Source: Lineus longissimus (Eukaryota; Nemertea; Pilidiophora; Heteronemertea; Lineidae). From it: a stretch of DNA of 64,000 bases. Positions 46,969 through 61,308 of the stretch are shown here, one piece after another. The stretch's first letter is position 1, and the number at the start of each line of letters is the position of its first letter. The position numbers were made by a program, and so were the translations under genes. Location: NCBI RefSeq assembly GCF_910592395.1, contig NC_088321.1:16554001-16618000 (forward strand), given 5' to 3'. The notes beneath the pieces are model-generated. The model saw nothing but the letters and a program-made list of their open reading frames with translations. It did no database searches and was not told the origin of the DNA.

Positions 46969-49900
46969 GCGTCGTCGTCGTCGTCGTCGTCGTCCGTCGT
47001 CCGTTAGCAGGGCACGTTTCGTAACTGTTAGAGCTATTGAGTTGAAACTTGGTACACATGTACCCTTATGTAATGACACCTGGGAGACCAAGTTTCGGTC
47101 CGATTCGTTTCATGGTTTGGCCACCAGGGGGCCAAACGTTAAAAGTGAAAATATGCAATATCTCCCTCAATAGTAGTCGGGAAATTTTGAAAAAAATATG
47201 GTAGGTACTTCTAGCAAAGGTGCATCATATATCCTCCGGGTTTTTGATTTGACCTCCTTTTCAAGGTCACAGAGGTCAAATGGTGTAAATTGGCCGTTAG
47301 GATGTAACGATGGCACGTTTCTAAACTGCAATGACTATTGATACCAAATTTGGTACACATTTACCCCTTAGTCAGCTGATCTCAGGGACCGAAGTTTGGT
47401 CCAATATGATTCACCACTTGACCACCAGGGGGCAAAATCCAAAAACCTTAAAAATGTGATTATTCCTTAACTTCTTGCCCGATTGCCACCAATTTGATAT
47501 CATGGGTACATCTAACCACCATACAGTATATGTCACACAGGTTTTTAATTTGACCTTCTTGTCAAGGTCACAGAGGTCAAATGGCGTAAATTCGCCGTCA
47601 GGCCGTAACAATGGCACGTTTCTTAACTGCAATGACTATTGATCACAAATTAAGTACACATGTACCCCTTGGTCAGGTGATCTCAGGTACCGAAGTTTGG
47701 TGCGATCTGATTTGCCGTTTGGCCTCCAGGGAGGGGGCCAAATCCTAAATTCTTCAAAATGCCATTATTCCTAGTAATGACTTGCCCGATTGGCACCAAT
47801 TTTATATCATAGGTACATCTAATTCTAACAACCATTCAATGTGTCACCCGGGTCTTCTTTGATTTGACCTACTTTTCAAGGTCACAGAGGTCGAATGTAC
47901 TGTAAATTGGCCATTTTGGGGAAATTGTAATTGCTTGGACCTACATCAAACCTAACACTACATGACACAAGACCATGCTCTTTATCCATCTTTCCTCCAC
48001 ATGAGGTGAGCACAATGGCCCTGGCCATTTCATTTTGCCTATTTATGGCACGATGGTACGATTGAGAAATCACAATTAAAGTGATTGGTAGGCTCATGAG
48101 ACTGAGAGTGCATTCCATAAGGTTCACCGAAATGAATCATGATAGAACGTTGTGATGGTCATCGCACCATGGCAGTCATGGCAGCAATCTTTGAGAAAGC
48201 GAGTCAGTTGTTTTCCTCAGCGATCTGTGGTCTACCTTCACATTTCGAATGGGATGTCATCTCATGCGTTGAAATCAATCTGATGATGCGGTGATTGACA
48301 GGGCGTGGTTGAGTGGTCGAGTCAGTTGAGAATGTTGGCATGATTTCTCAATCAGTCGATGCTGTGCCAACAGTTACAGTAGCGAGATCTCATTCATGTT
48401 TCATCGCATCATCAACTTCAAAGAGTTTGAAATGAATATTTGGCCAATTCTCTGAGTTGATTGATTATAGTTGTTCATGTTGTCAATCAGGCCTGTCAGG
48501 TGAGACCATGGTTCACTGAAATAATCAATCAAATAACATGATTTCTTAATATCCTCCCTGAATGGCAGGAACAGTTCAAGCAACTTTGAAAACACAGAGT
48601 GCTGTCTCAATGGAAATGGCAGTCTTCTGTTACGTCGGTTAAGCTGATACAGAATCGGGGAATTGTATTCCAACTTCTGCCAGTGATGGCGCTGATGTGG
48701 AATCCTTGCAGGATCATTCTGGATGTCTGCTGTCTACCCCCTGTCCTCAGCAGGTCAGACTCGGCCCATCTCAACATTGATTGCACTGCTACTCACACCC
48801 ATTGATTTCCTCAGCAGGTCAGACTCAGCCCATCTCAACATTGATTGCACTGCTACTCACACCCATTGATTTCCTCAGCAGGTCAGACTCGGCCCATCTC
48901 AACATTGATTGCACTGCTACTCACACCCATTGATTTCCTCAGCAGGTCAGACTCGGCCCATCTCCACATTGATTGCACTGCTACTCACACCCATTGATTT
49001 CCTCAGCAGGACAGACTCAGCCCATCTCAACATTGATTGCACTGCTACTCACACCCATTGATTTCCTCAGCAGGACAGACTCGGCCCATCTCAACATTGA
49101 TTGCACTGCTACTCACACCCATTGATTTCCTCAGCAGGTCAGACTCGGCCCATCTCCACATTGATTGCACTGCTACTCACACCCATTGATTTCCTCAGCA
49201 GGACAGACTCAGCCCATCTCAACATTGATTGCACTGCTACTCACACCCATTGATTTCCTCAGCAGGTCAGACTCGGCCCATCTCTACATTGATTGCACTG
49301 CTACTCACACCCATTGATTTCCTCAGCAGGACAGACTCAGCCCATCTCTACATTGATTGCACTGCTACTCACACCCATTGATTTCCTCAGCAGGTCAGAC
49401 TCAGCCCATCTCTACATTGATTGCACTGCTACTCACACCCATTGATTTCCTCAGCAGGTCAGACTCGGCCCATCTCTACATTGATTGCACTGCTACTCAC
49501 ACCCATTGATTTCCTCAGCAGGACAGACTCAGCCCATCTCTACATTGATTGCACTGCTACTCACACCCATTGATTTCCTCAGCAGGTCAGACTCAGCCCA
49601 TCTCTACATTGATTGCACTGCTACTCACACCCATTGATTTCCTCAGCAGGTCAGACTCAGCCCATCTCTACATTGATTGCACTGCTACTCACACCCATTG
49701 ATTTCCTCAGCAGGTCAGGCTCGGCCCATCTCTACATTGATTGCACTGCTACTCACACCCATTGATTTCCTCAGCAGGTCAGGCTCGGCCCATCTCTACA
49801 TTGATTGCACTGCTACTCACACCCATTGATTTCCTCAGCAGGTCAGGCTCGGCCCATCTCTACATTGATTGCACTGCTACTCACACCCATTGATTTCCTC

Positions 49901-52900
49901 AGCAGGTCAGACTCGGCCCATCTCTACATTGATTGCACTGCTACTCACACCCATTGATTTCCTCAGCAGGTCAGACTCGGCCCATCTCTACATTGATTGC
50001 ACTGCTACTCACACCCATTGATTTCCTCAGCAGGTCAGACTCGGCCCATCTCTACATTGATTGCACTGCTACTCACACCCATTGATTTCCTCAGCAGGTC
50101 AGGCTCGGCCCATCTCTACATTGATTGCACTGCTACTCACACCCATTGATTTCCACCGAGATGCCAGGGGCGACGAACAGGTCATGACAACAGTGTCTGT
50201 GCGTCTACAATTCTTATCACAATAGAGGTCACATGACCAGCTGCTCTGATTCTGTCGATTATTGATTTCTTGCTAGAAACGTGGAGTTTGATTGACAGGT
50301 CTGATTACAGTGATGAGTTGTAACAATGTATGTTAATCCTGGTGAAGTGTTTAATGGATGAATATCGTGTGACACGTGTGATACACATGTGATGATTCTC
50401 TACCTTGGTGAGAGAGTGACAGGCACAAGAGAATTATGAACATTTGATATTTCAGAAGTTTTGGCTAATAGCAAAAGTAACAAGGTATTTGGTTGCAACA
50501 GTACTGGACTGATGGCACACGAAGTGAGAAGGTCGCGATCAGACTTTGATCAGACTTTGTGATGAGCCATGTACCATGCTTCTGGCCGAGGACAGAGTCT
50601 TTAGCCCAATATAAACCCTATTGACACCTAACTGTCCTCTCCATACTTGCTCCTCATGTGGCTGATACTCAAGGTAAGACAACCCTGACCACCTTGTGGG
50701 CTATCAATCATGTGTATAACAACCGCCCCGCCCCGCCCCGCCCTGACCTGAGGTTCTGATCTAGAGTTATGACGTTATCTTATCTGTTTGCAGTGAGGAC
50801 CTGTTGCTCATGTGCCAGCCCCCCCCCCCTGACCTGAGGTTCTGATCTAGAGTTATGACGTTATCTTATCTGTTTGCAGTGAGGACCTGTTGCTCATGTG
50901 CCAGCCCCCCCCCCCCCCCCCCGACCTGAGGTTCTGATCTAGAGTTATGACGTTATCTTATCTGTTTGCAGTGAGGACCTGTTGCTCATGTGCCCCCCCC
51001 CCCTGACCTGAGGTTCTGATCTAGAGTAATGACGTTATCTTATCTGTTTGCAGTGAGGACCTGTTGCTCATGTGCCAGCGCCTCAACATGGAGGATGCAG
51101 TGGAGGAGCTACGTCACCAACTCGGCATGGGACCGCAGGGCATGATATCATTTGAACAGTTCATCCGTTGCCGGAGGAAACTGGTCCAGGAGATTGAGCA
51201 AGTCAAGTCGTGTCAGATGGATGAGATGCAGGGCACACAACAACTGATGTCATGGCCGAATAGCAGCGACAATAGTCTCGGTGAGTCGGGCCTACTCAAT
51301 CTGTATTCGTCTGATAAGAATTTTTGAAGATCTAACACTGGTGGTAACTTTCGAGTGAGAACTGTACATGATCGACTGCAGACAGAAAAGATATCCTGGA
51401 TTGAAGGTTTTGACGAAAAAACAACAATCATGTAATTGGCATTCAGGTAGCCTGCTGGTGATGAAGATCGGTTCAGTTGTCTGTTGTTCAACCAGGTGGC
51501 ACAATGAGTACTTCCTCTGACTTTTCTGAATGTTTTCACTCAACTTTCATATCCAGCCACCTACCGAGTCTAGGCTCCACTCCAGGTTGCCTTCAACAGG
51601 AAATCTCATTGGCAATGCAGTACAGCTGATTCTGTTCCAGATTTTTGCTGTTAAGAGCCGACCGATTCATTGGCAGAAAGCCTCCTCTTTCAAGGAGGCT
51701 TTCTGACTCCCATCGAATTCCCGTCACTGATCCATACGGCTACTTCGTTGTCGGTGAGGATCAACTGATGTGTGGCAATGCTGGCCTTGACCTTGGCTGC
51801 ACGCAGCCCATTTGAGGGCAAAGTGGGGTTGGTCTAGGACACAGACTGATGTCCAAAGTGGACAGCCCAACAACATCACCACTGGACTCTGATAGTGTAC
51901 ATCACTACTGGGCTCTGATAGCGTAGATCACTACTGGGCTCTGATAGCTTACATCACTACTGGGCTCTGATAGCTTACATCACTACTGGGCTCTGATAGC
52001 TTACATCACTACTGGGCTCTGATAGCGTACATCACTACTGGGCTCTGATAGCTTACATCACTACTGGGCTCTGATAGCTTACATCACTACTGGGCTCTGA
52101 TAGCTTACATCACTACTGGGCTCTGATAGCTTACATCACTACTGGGCTCTGATAGCTTACATCACTACTGGGCTCTGATAGCTTACATCACTACTGGGCT
52201 CTGATAGCGTACATCACTACTGGGCTCTGATAGCTTACATCACTACTGGGCTCTGATAGCTTACATCACTACTGGGCTCTGATAGCGTACATCACTACTG
52301 GGCTCTGATATGAGTGATAGCATACATCACTACTGGGCTCTGATAGCGTACATCACTACTGGGCTCTGATAGTGATACAAGATGTGGTTTTAACAAGACC
52401 TGATCCTCCTCATGAGATGTCCACCTACAAATATTTCCCCAATAAAGGTTTTTCTCTCATGGACAAATGTGTGCATGGAATAGCGCCTGGCTACTTGTCA
52501 AGCCTGGTCAATATCTATAGGCCAGGAAGAGACATTCGGTCGGCTGATGACAATAGACTAGTACTTCCAAGGGCCCGGAGCAAATATGGGGAGCGCTGCT
52601 TCTCATTCTCCGCAGCTGTTTTGTGGAATAGGCTCCCTTTTGAGGTCCGGCAGGCAAAGAGCCTTGCATCATTTCAAACGATGCTCAAGACCCATCTTTT
52701 TTCGATTGTAATTTTGTTATAAATATTGTGAAAGCGCCTTTGAACGTATTTAATCCGAAAAGGGCGCTTAAATTTAGATATGGTATATACATACATACAT
52801 ACATGGACAGAGGTGACATTGCCCTGAGAACTGTTAGACCCCCTAAACAACAACCCAAACAAATGTCCCTCAGAGGCTGTGAGTGTAATGTTAATCTGTG

Positions 52901-55900
52901 AGTAGACATCTAGAACCTGCATGAATGTACTATGTTTTGTATGGTGAATGGAGTGTTGGAGGTAGAAACTAATGAAGTATTGCTGATCTCCCTAGGTGGA
53001 AAGCCACTGGAAGGAAATACACTCATTGGTTTGATTGAAACTTGAAATCCAATCCTGAGCTCACATGAACACGTCATTCAGTCAGTGTTTCTTTTGCTAG
53101 CCATTAATGACTGGGAAACCTGTGTAGAGTGTTGAAGTGCTGAGTGCTGGGTGCAAATCTAAAACACTGCTCTATAGATGACCTGTATGACGTCATGTCT
53201 GACAGCCTCACGCAGGGAGCCACATGGCATGTGACGTTTGATCCCAGCTAGGTTTATAATGGCCACCGACTACTCATGAGAAGCCCCCCCCCAAACACAC
53301 ATGCACTGATTGTATCTAATACCCCCCCCCAACACACATGCACTGATTGTATCTAATACCCCCCCAACACACTTGCAGACTTTGGACAGTTTGTTCATCT
53401 TCCACCTGGGAGATGTTTGTTTGCTTCTCGGCATCAATTAATTGTGAAAATAATCATCCGTTTCAAAGGATGGCGCCAGTCTTGAATTTGGTGTGATTTG
53501 AGATGCTGACAAAAATCAAAGTCCAGTTGAGTAGTTTGTGTGCCTGACTGACCGGAAACCATGAGAGTTCAAGGGGAAGGTGTGAAGTCAAGAGTTTCAA
53601 TTCAGCATTCCTCACCAGGCATTCTTTGAAGTTCTGAGCTGAACTTTTGAATCATTTCACTGAATTCAATAGGCTTCAATGGCCGTATTACTGGTCATGT
53701 TAATGGCCAGTCAGGGTGAGGCATGTGAGCATGCTAAGAAATCTCTTCACACAACAACTTGGTTGTGAATTATGCGTTGCCTCAACTGCTGTAACAGCCT
53801 CAGTAGGCCCACTGTGTAGTGATCCATCAAATGACCTCCTTCCCCCTGCTCCAAAGTCTGCTGGTTTGAGTCAGTGGAAGTTGATGATGTGTTTCAAGGG
53901 ATGTAGGATGTGAGTAGAGGTTGGAACATCCACAAGACTGGAGCAAAAAATACCGCCTACAATCGACATGATTCGCAAAAGGTGAAATATGTTCTTTCTA
54001 ATCTGTTTCAACATGGTGGTTTCAGTGGAGGATGTGTGATTTTGATGGATTGAAAAAGTTCAGAATTCTTTGTGGATAAAAAGTGAGTTGTGTTTGGTGA
54101 TTCGCTGTTTATTTAATGATGCGAGGTGTTGACTTAAACGAGTCTGATTGATTGGTCTGACTACTACGGATTACATGACTTTGATCGATTGATCTCTTTT
54201 GATATTCTTGGCTAAATAAGAAACGTTTTGATGTGAAATATGTGGGTTCGGTACTGATTGATGACTGATCAGGTAAGACATGCAACTATGGTTGAAATTA
54301 GCAAAGAGTTTGGGATTAGTTAAGAAGCAAGGACACTTTTCTTACCCTGAGTAATTCTGTGTCCCCGAGTATGTCCCCTGTAGGAAAATACATTAGTTGG
54401 GTGTGAGACATCCCCCCCCCCCCCAGGACTTGACTGGTTTCCTGGACACATGAATACTAATCATATTCATTTCACAAGTGGGCGATTGTGGAAGCGATAA
54501 CAGTTATGGTTTGAATACTAACTTCCCAACGCTTCCTGACGCATGATTCACATGGGTTGGGGTCTCTTTTTATGCCCAACACTGTTTGGTTCAGACGTAA
54601 TAAGATGGTGTGGTATAATTGGAAAGTTCAAAGATTGGTCCTACATGGAGGAAGCCAGCCCGCATCGTGACTCCCAATGTCTTTATTCATACAGCATGAA
54701 TGGGGAACCCCAAGGGTATTGAACTGTTTGAGCATGTCCTGGCTGTCAACACCTGTTTTGAACCTAAAAGTATCAGTAATTATCAAGGACCGCAGTACCA
54801 CTGACCCAAGTCAGCACAGAACTGGTGGACTATGTGGCAGCCACCCATCATTATTATTTACTCTGTTTGTTTCGGTACCAGTGTCTTGCCATGGCATTTC
54901 CAGTCACATCAATATCACTTTCCTCTGCATGCATGTCCCACTCTGCCATGCCCAGACCACCTTTCACATCAGCAAAATGACTCACACCCTAACAAAACCT
55001 TGGTACAATGTGTCGTGCTCATTTCCTCCCCACAACAATACACTCTGACATTAACAAGCTCATTGCAATTAGATTCTGCTAATTGCAATTTTAAACAACT
55101 TGAATAGTGCTGCAGAGAAAGGCTGCATTATGGTGTTATTGTTTGCTGGGTTAGCAGACATTACCATTGTGGTAGTGGTTACATTAGCAGACATTACCAC
55201 TGTGGTAGTGGTTACATTAGCAGACATTACCACTGTGGTAGTGGTTACATTAGCAGACATTACCATTGTGGTAGTGGTTACATTAGCAGACATTACCACT
55301 GTGGTAGTGGTTACATTAGCAGACATTACCACTGTGGTAGTGGTTACATTAGCAGACATTACCACTGTGGTAGTGGTTACATTAGCAGACATTACCATTG
55401 TGGTAGTGGTTACATTAGCAGACATTACCACTGTGGTAGTGGTTACATTAGCAGACATTACCACTGTGGTAGTGGTTACATTAGCAGACATTACCACTGT
55501 GGTAGTGGTTACATTAGCAGACATTACCACTGTGGTAGTGGTTACATTAGCAGACATTACCACTGTGGTAGTGGTTACATTAGCAGACATTACCATTGTG
55601 GTAGTGGTTACATTAGCAGACATTACCATTGTGGTAGTGGTTACATTAGCAGACATTACCACTGTGGTAGTGGTTACATTAGCAGACATTACCACTGTGG
55701 TAGTGGTTACATTAGCAGACATTACCATTGTGGTAGTGGTTACATTAGCATAATTACATGAAATCACTCAGAATGTGACAGCTCTTTCTTATGAAAACTT
55801 ATCATTTTTAACATTTTCAAAGCAACTAGGAGAATGCGTTTATCCATTGATGATGTTGAGTGGTGTTAAGTCTTACCTAGGTTTAGCTCATTACGTTAAT

Positions 55901-58900
55901 TATCTCTACGATCATTTGAGCCGTATCACCAGCTGAACAATTTCAGATACTCATCTCAAAACACCTTCTTAGTTTCTCCTCGCGGGAAGCAATCAATGAT
56001 TCTACACGATCTGCCAACTCTAAGAGCAAGATTGCAACATCAGGTTGTAGATATCCATCCCTTGAACATCTCCTTACTTACGCTAGTTACCAGTCTAGCC
56101 TGATCACAAGTGTTCATAACGGCCTGAGTCAGAGAATGTGCAGAATAACAACCTTCATGTTAGTTCGGGAGGTCGATTGTCAACAAACTTCATTGAGCTC
56201 ACCTGATGTCGGTCAGGTTTCCTTGCTCACCGTTTACTTGATTATCAGGAGGAGAAAGCCACCTAAGTCTCATCTTTGAAAATGAAGTCCAGACTTTTGA
56301 AATTCACAGTTGCCTAGGATTCTCCAAGGCAACCACCTGGTTGCTAAGCAATGGTCAGTAAGGTTGGGACTGTATATTGACAAAAAAGATAGTATTATTT
56401 CGAGCCAAAGGCAGTTCTCAGTTAGAAATGAGGAGGTCTGTTTATCAGGCGCACTGCCACCTGTGAGCTCACCTCTAGCTGGGAATGGTATCAGTGATAA
56501 CAATCTTCTTATCTCTGCAACCACAGCAATAATGAGCTGTAATAATTATCGTCTATTGTCTATCAGTGTGCTAGGTTATTTCACAACAGAGACCAAAGTC
56601 GGCTCTCCTCGCTGTCCTCACTGGCTAAGGCTATGTCCACTGTGCCAAACTCACAACTGGGAAATGTCATTAGCATGACAAATTGCTATTCATACTAATG
56701 TCTGTAGCAGGGTGCTAGGTACTCTCACGGAGGTTAGAGTCAACAAACCCTCCTCTGGCAATCCTAACTGGCTAAGGCTATGTCCGCTAGGCCTACCTGG
56801 GACCCTTCAATGGCAAATCAAACTCACAACAAAGACTACAAGTGGATTCTTGCCCTGCTGCAGATTGATAGATATAAGCTGTCTGACCTTTACCGGTACA
56901 CATCATTACCTTCATGATGGGTATTTGGGTAATCAGAGCTAACAGGTAATTGGTTCAGTGGAGATCTAACAGGTGGGAATAAGCAGGAGATGAAGGTTGC
57001 ATTCAACAAGTAGGAAAGTTCAGTTCCTGCCCAGAAAGTCCCCAAAGATTGACTCTGCCTTCCGCTATTCTCAATGGGCAGATGCCGAAAAACAACGAGG
57101 AAGTTCTCTCAGATTATGATGTATTCTCAATTGGTAGACACAAATCTGCTCTCTGAGGTCACAAAAGATACTGCCACCTAACTTCATGAACTTTGTGATG
57201 TCCATCACCACACTCTGTTATATCCTCATCCCCTGGGTTTCTCCTTGGGTATCATCTAGAGGCTGGCGTCCTTCTGATTTTGTTTCTTGCTACCTTTTTC
57301 AATGTTGTCAGTTATGTAAGGAACAGATTCATCCATTGAGTCATCGCTACACTCTTGTTTTCAAGATGTTTTTAGAGAAGCTGGTCATTCAGTCTTGCGT
57401 AATGAAACTCTTGCATGACTTTTACAACTTTCTATCTCTCTCATGTCTTCCAGCAAACTCTGGTATCGGCTATGACAGTGGTGCTCAAGACTTAGGCCCG
57501 GAACCACCAACGTTACACAAGCTGTTTGAATCGTCTGAGCCGGAGATCTATCAGAAGATTACTGAGAGTCCAAACACGAGTCACTGCTTAGAGATGGCCA
57601 ATTCAGTAAGTGTTGTGAAGAACTTCTAACCCTGTAAGATCAATGACAGCACGGCCAAAGCTTGAAGGCAGTGTGGCCAAAGCCCTGATGTTTGAACTGG
57701 AATATTGTCTTTTGTTCCCTGTTTAAAGAGTAGAAAACGATGTTGGCCAGATTGAACACGAGATGGAACGTGACCATGATGTGATATTTGGTTTGATTTA
57801 TTACAGCTCCACCTGGCGGCCATCGCCTCAATGAAGACAGACCTGCGGGATATGTCTAACCGCCTCCAGCATGTGACGACAGAGCGTGACTTGCTGGAAA
57901 AGCAGCTGAGCAAAACACAGGTACGAGCAAGTTGATCAGTTTCTCTTCTCTGGATGGGCCGTACGGGCAAGTTGATCAGGTTCACTTCTCCAGATGGGCC
58001 GTACGGGCAAGTTGATCAGGTTCACTTCTCCAGATGGGCCGTACGGGCAAGTTGATCAGGTTCACTTCTCCAGATGGGCCGATCAGTTGGTTCTTTAAAG
58101 GAACTCTCCAAAAAGGTTCCCTGCTATCAAACCTAAACTCTTATGCATTGCATTGAAAAACATGAGGTCTGCTGAAATCAGGATGTTACTGGTCTTTTGG
58201 AAACCACATTTGTTTCGATGCCTGGCACTGATTTCGTAAACTCTCTTTACTTTGAACTGGTATTTATGTGCTGCATGCTGTTACAAGTTGAACCAGCGCA
58301 GATAAACTGATTCTCCAAGTATTGAATTAGGAGAATTAGTGAAACAATTGAATGAAGCTGGCCATGTTTTTCGTGTGCCAGTTCCCTATTGTTTTTCTGT
58401 TGGTATGAAAACCTGTATCCAGTGCATTGTGTCAGCAATATACACATCAGTTTAGACATTGATTATGTGCTTGCATACCAACAAACAAACAAAAAGTGTT
58501 GGTGATTCTATTAGGAAGTCATTTGAATATCATCAGGATGGCTGAGCTAAGAGCTGCTCAAAGATCACCAGACATGACCAGAGTCTATATAGAAGACATT
58601 ACTCATTCTTTCTTGTGACACTGAACGATAGCCTGTTGTAAGCAATCATGTCTCAAGGGGACGCTCTAGTTTTGGTGTCAAATACCTGCTTGAGAAAAGT
58701 TAATGGTTGATTGAAATCACTGCGACTCAATCTTCTGCCTCAAACATGGTACACATACTTTATCTTATTTTCTTCCCTGCAGCTGTGTACCTCACAGGTA
58801 GGGTCCATGGTGTAGATGATAGTCTGTGTTAGAGTTACAGTATCATGTTGTTTTGACCTTGAACTGATGTGCTCAGTCAAGATGGTCAAGTTGTTTTGAT

Positions 58901-61274
58901 AGGTGGCGTCTTGTCATATTCTGTTGCTTCTCTGTTATGCTGGACCATCCCCTCTCTCATCTCTTACACTAGGGTGTCTTTGTTGGTTATCAGTGGCTGA
59001 TAACTTTTCCTGGGAACTGAATTATTGCCCCAAAAAGAAAAAAGCAGGGACTTAGTACATCGGTGGATGTTGTTGGTTGTCTAATCAAGACTTCTCCGGT
59101 AGACCCAAAATGCAGACATATAGTTAAGCAAGCATTTGTCATTAAACCTGGCAGTCCTTGGTTAGAACACCATGGACTTCTGCTATTACAACACGGCGTG
59201 ACATATTTTCCATTACAATCACTAATATCACCGTGTCAAAGGCCTTTTCGAGCATTATTGATTTCAAGAAATCACGACGTCATCAGCTGTCCTCAATGTC
59301 AATGTTCGTACTGACCTTGAAAGGCACATGACTGAGTGCGCCATCTAAGGGGAGTTATTAAGACTGCTTGGTTATTTCAGAGTGAGAAGTTCACAATGCA
59401 GCGAGAATGGCAGGACCGGTTAGACGAGCAGAGTCTACGATATGAGGAGAGGATCACGGAGCTTCACAGTGTCATCGCCGAGTTACGGCGGAAGATCGAA
59501 CGGACGCAGATCAACGTGATCCGGGAGGAAGATGAATATGAAGAAGGTTCAGAGACGAATAGTATCAACGGAAATAACGCCAATGATTCACAATGTGCAA
59601 GCATGGGTAGGTGTCTGGCCATCTTCCTTCAAACAGTTTCGGTTTCGATGAAAAAAACACTGAATTCATTTTGTCTAAAAACGTTAATCCTTTTGAGTGG
59701 CATGTTGGAACTGGTGTCCACGTTCCTATCAGCTATCACCTGCTGCTCCTGGACCAAGATGATCCCCTTCATGTCCTAGCAGGCCTTGGCACTCGAGGCT
59801 TCTTGTGGCAAGGTCACCTGCTGCTCCTGGACCAAGATGATCCCCTTCATGTCCTAGCAGGCCTTGGCACTCAAGGCTTCTTGTGGCAAGGTCAGTGGCT
59901 CACAGTAAGTGACAAGTATTGACTAAAGGCAGTGTTGTTTAATTTGCAGAACTTGGCCAAGACTTGAATGCTGAGCTATCACGTGTTGTGTCAGAGTTAG
60001 AGAATCGTATTGGTGAGAACAAGAAGAATGGTGCAGAGTCGGAAACAACCCAACCATACATCACTCTCCAGCCGTACCTCAAGGAGGGCACACTGGAGGG
60101 GAACAAGGTTAGTAGATGGCTCACGCTCCCAATGGTGGGCTCAAGTCAGACTGTCACATGTACAGTCGAGTACCTGTGTCTGCTGTGATGGCTCACGCTC
60201 CCAGTGGTGGGCTCAAGTCAGACTGTCACATGTACAGTCGAGTACCTGTGTCTGCTGTGATGGCTCACGCTCCCAGTGGTGGGCTCAAGTCAGACTGTCA
60301 CATGTACAGTCGAGTACCTGTGTCTGCTGTGATGGCTCACGCTCCCAGTGGTGGGCTCAAGTCAGACTGTCACATGTACAGTCGAGTACCTGTGTCTGCT
60401 GTGATGGCTCACGCTCCCAATGGTGGGCTCAAGTCAGACTGTCACATGTACAGTCGAGTACCTGTGTCTGCTGTGATGGCTCACGCTCCCAGTGGTGGGC
60501 TCAAGTCAGACTGTCACATGGACAGACTTGGTGGGAATGATCATCTCCCGTACCGAGCACTACAACTGAGATCTGACAACAGATTCTGACGGTAATTTGA
60601 GAGCTGTCATTTTGTTTCACTTTTTCTGCCACCATTTGATAATCATGATGTCTCCACTGTAGGTTTGTAAAGAAGTTGATGGCCATATGCTACCCGAGTC
60701 TGACTCTTCCGGCACGGAAGGTGTGAATCCTAAAGATCATGTGATGAACATCAAGATGGAGAATCACGAGTTGAGGGGGACGTTAAATGATCAGGATTCG
60801 CTGATTAATAAACTGCGTATCGAGATTGAAAACTTCCATGAGGAGAGAGAGGTTCTGAAACGTCAGGTGAGGGCTTGCAGCGATGTGTGTTTTTGTCTTC
60901 ATATTCAGCTAGGATTTTGCTTCCACCAATCACTAGCACAGCAGGCTATTATCTAGTTTGAGTTTAGGATGCTATGGTAACTGTATCCTGCCGCTGCGGT
61001 TATCAGACAGCTGGAATCTGTCCCTCGCTAGCGTGGCATGAGACAAATATTGGCTGTTATAAAAAACGTGATATGTGTTTTCACAGGTTTGTGGTTCAAA
61101 TGACCAATTATTTGTTTGAGTGTTCGCTTTGAAATGCCTCAACTTTAATTGCCTGAAATTCACATGTACATGTACTATTTCAGATCCGAGAACTCCAGTC
61201 CAAAACTCATGACAGTCCGTCATCTCCCTCTAGGAGTTGGGTTCCACCATCGCCCATGAGATCTCCCGCCCATC

Positions 61275-61308
<34 letters not shown>

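Noticed and set aside
46748-47173. Poly-arginine / poly-serine ORFs
   Set aside because: Translations of a (CGT)n tract in a dispersed repeat in different frames.
55069-55767. 232-aa and 217-aa ORFs on both strands
   Set aside because: Pure 11-residue repetition of a 33-bp minisatellite inside an MCC intron.
60010-60589. 157-aa and 176-aa ORFs after MCC exon 6
   Set aside because: They read from the exon into a 72-bp intronic minisatellite beyond a good donor.
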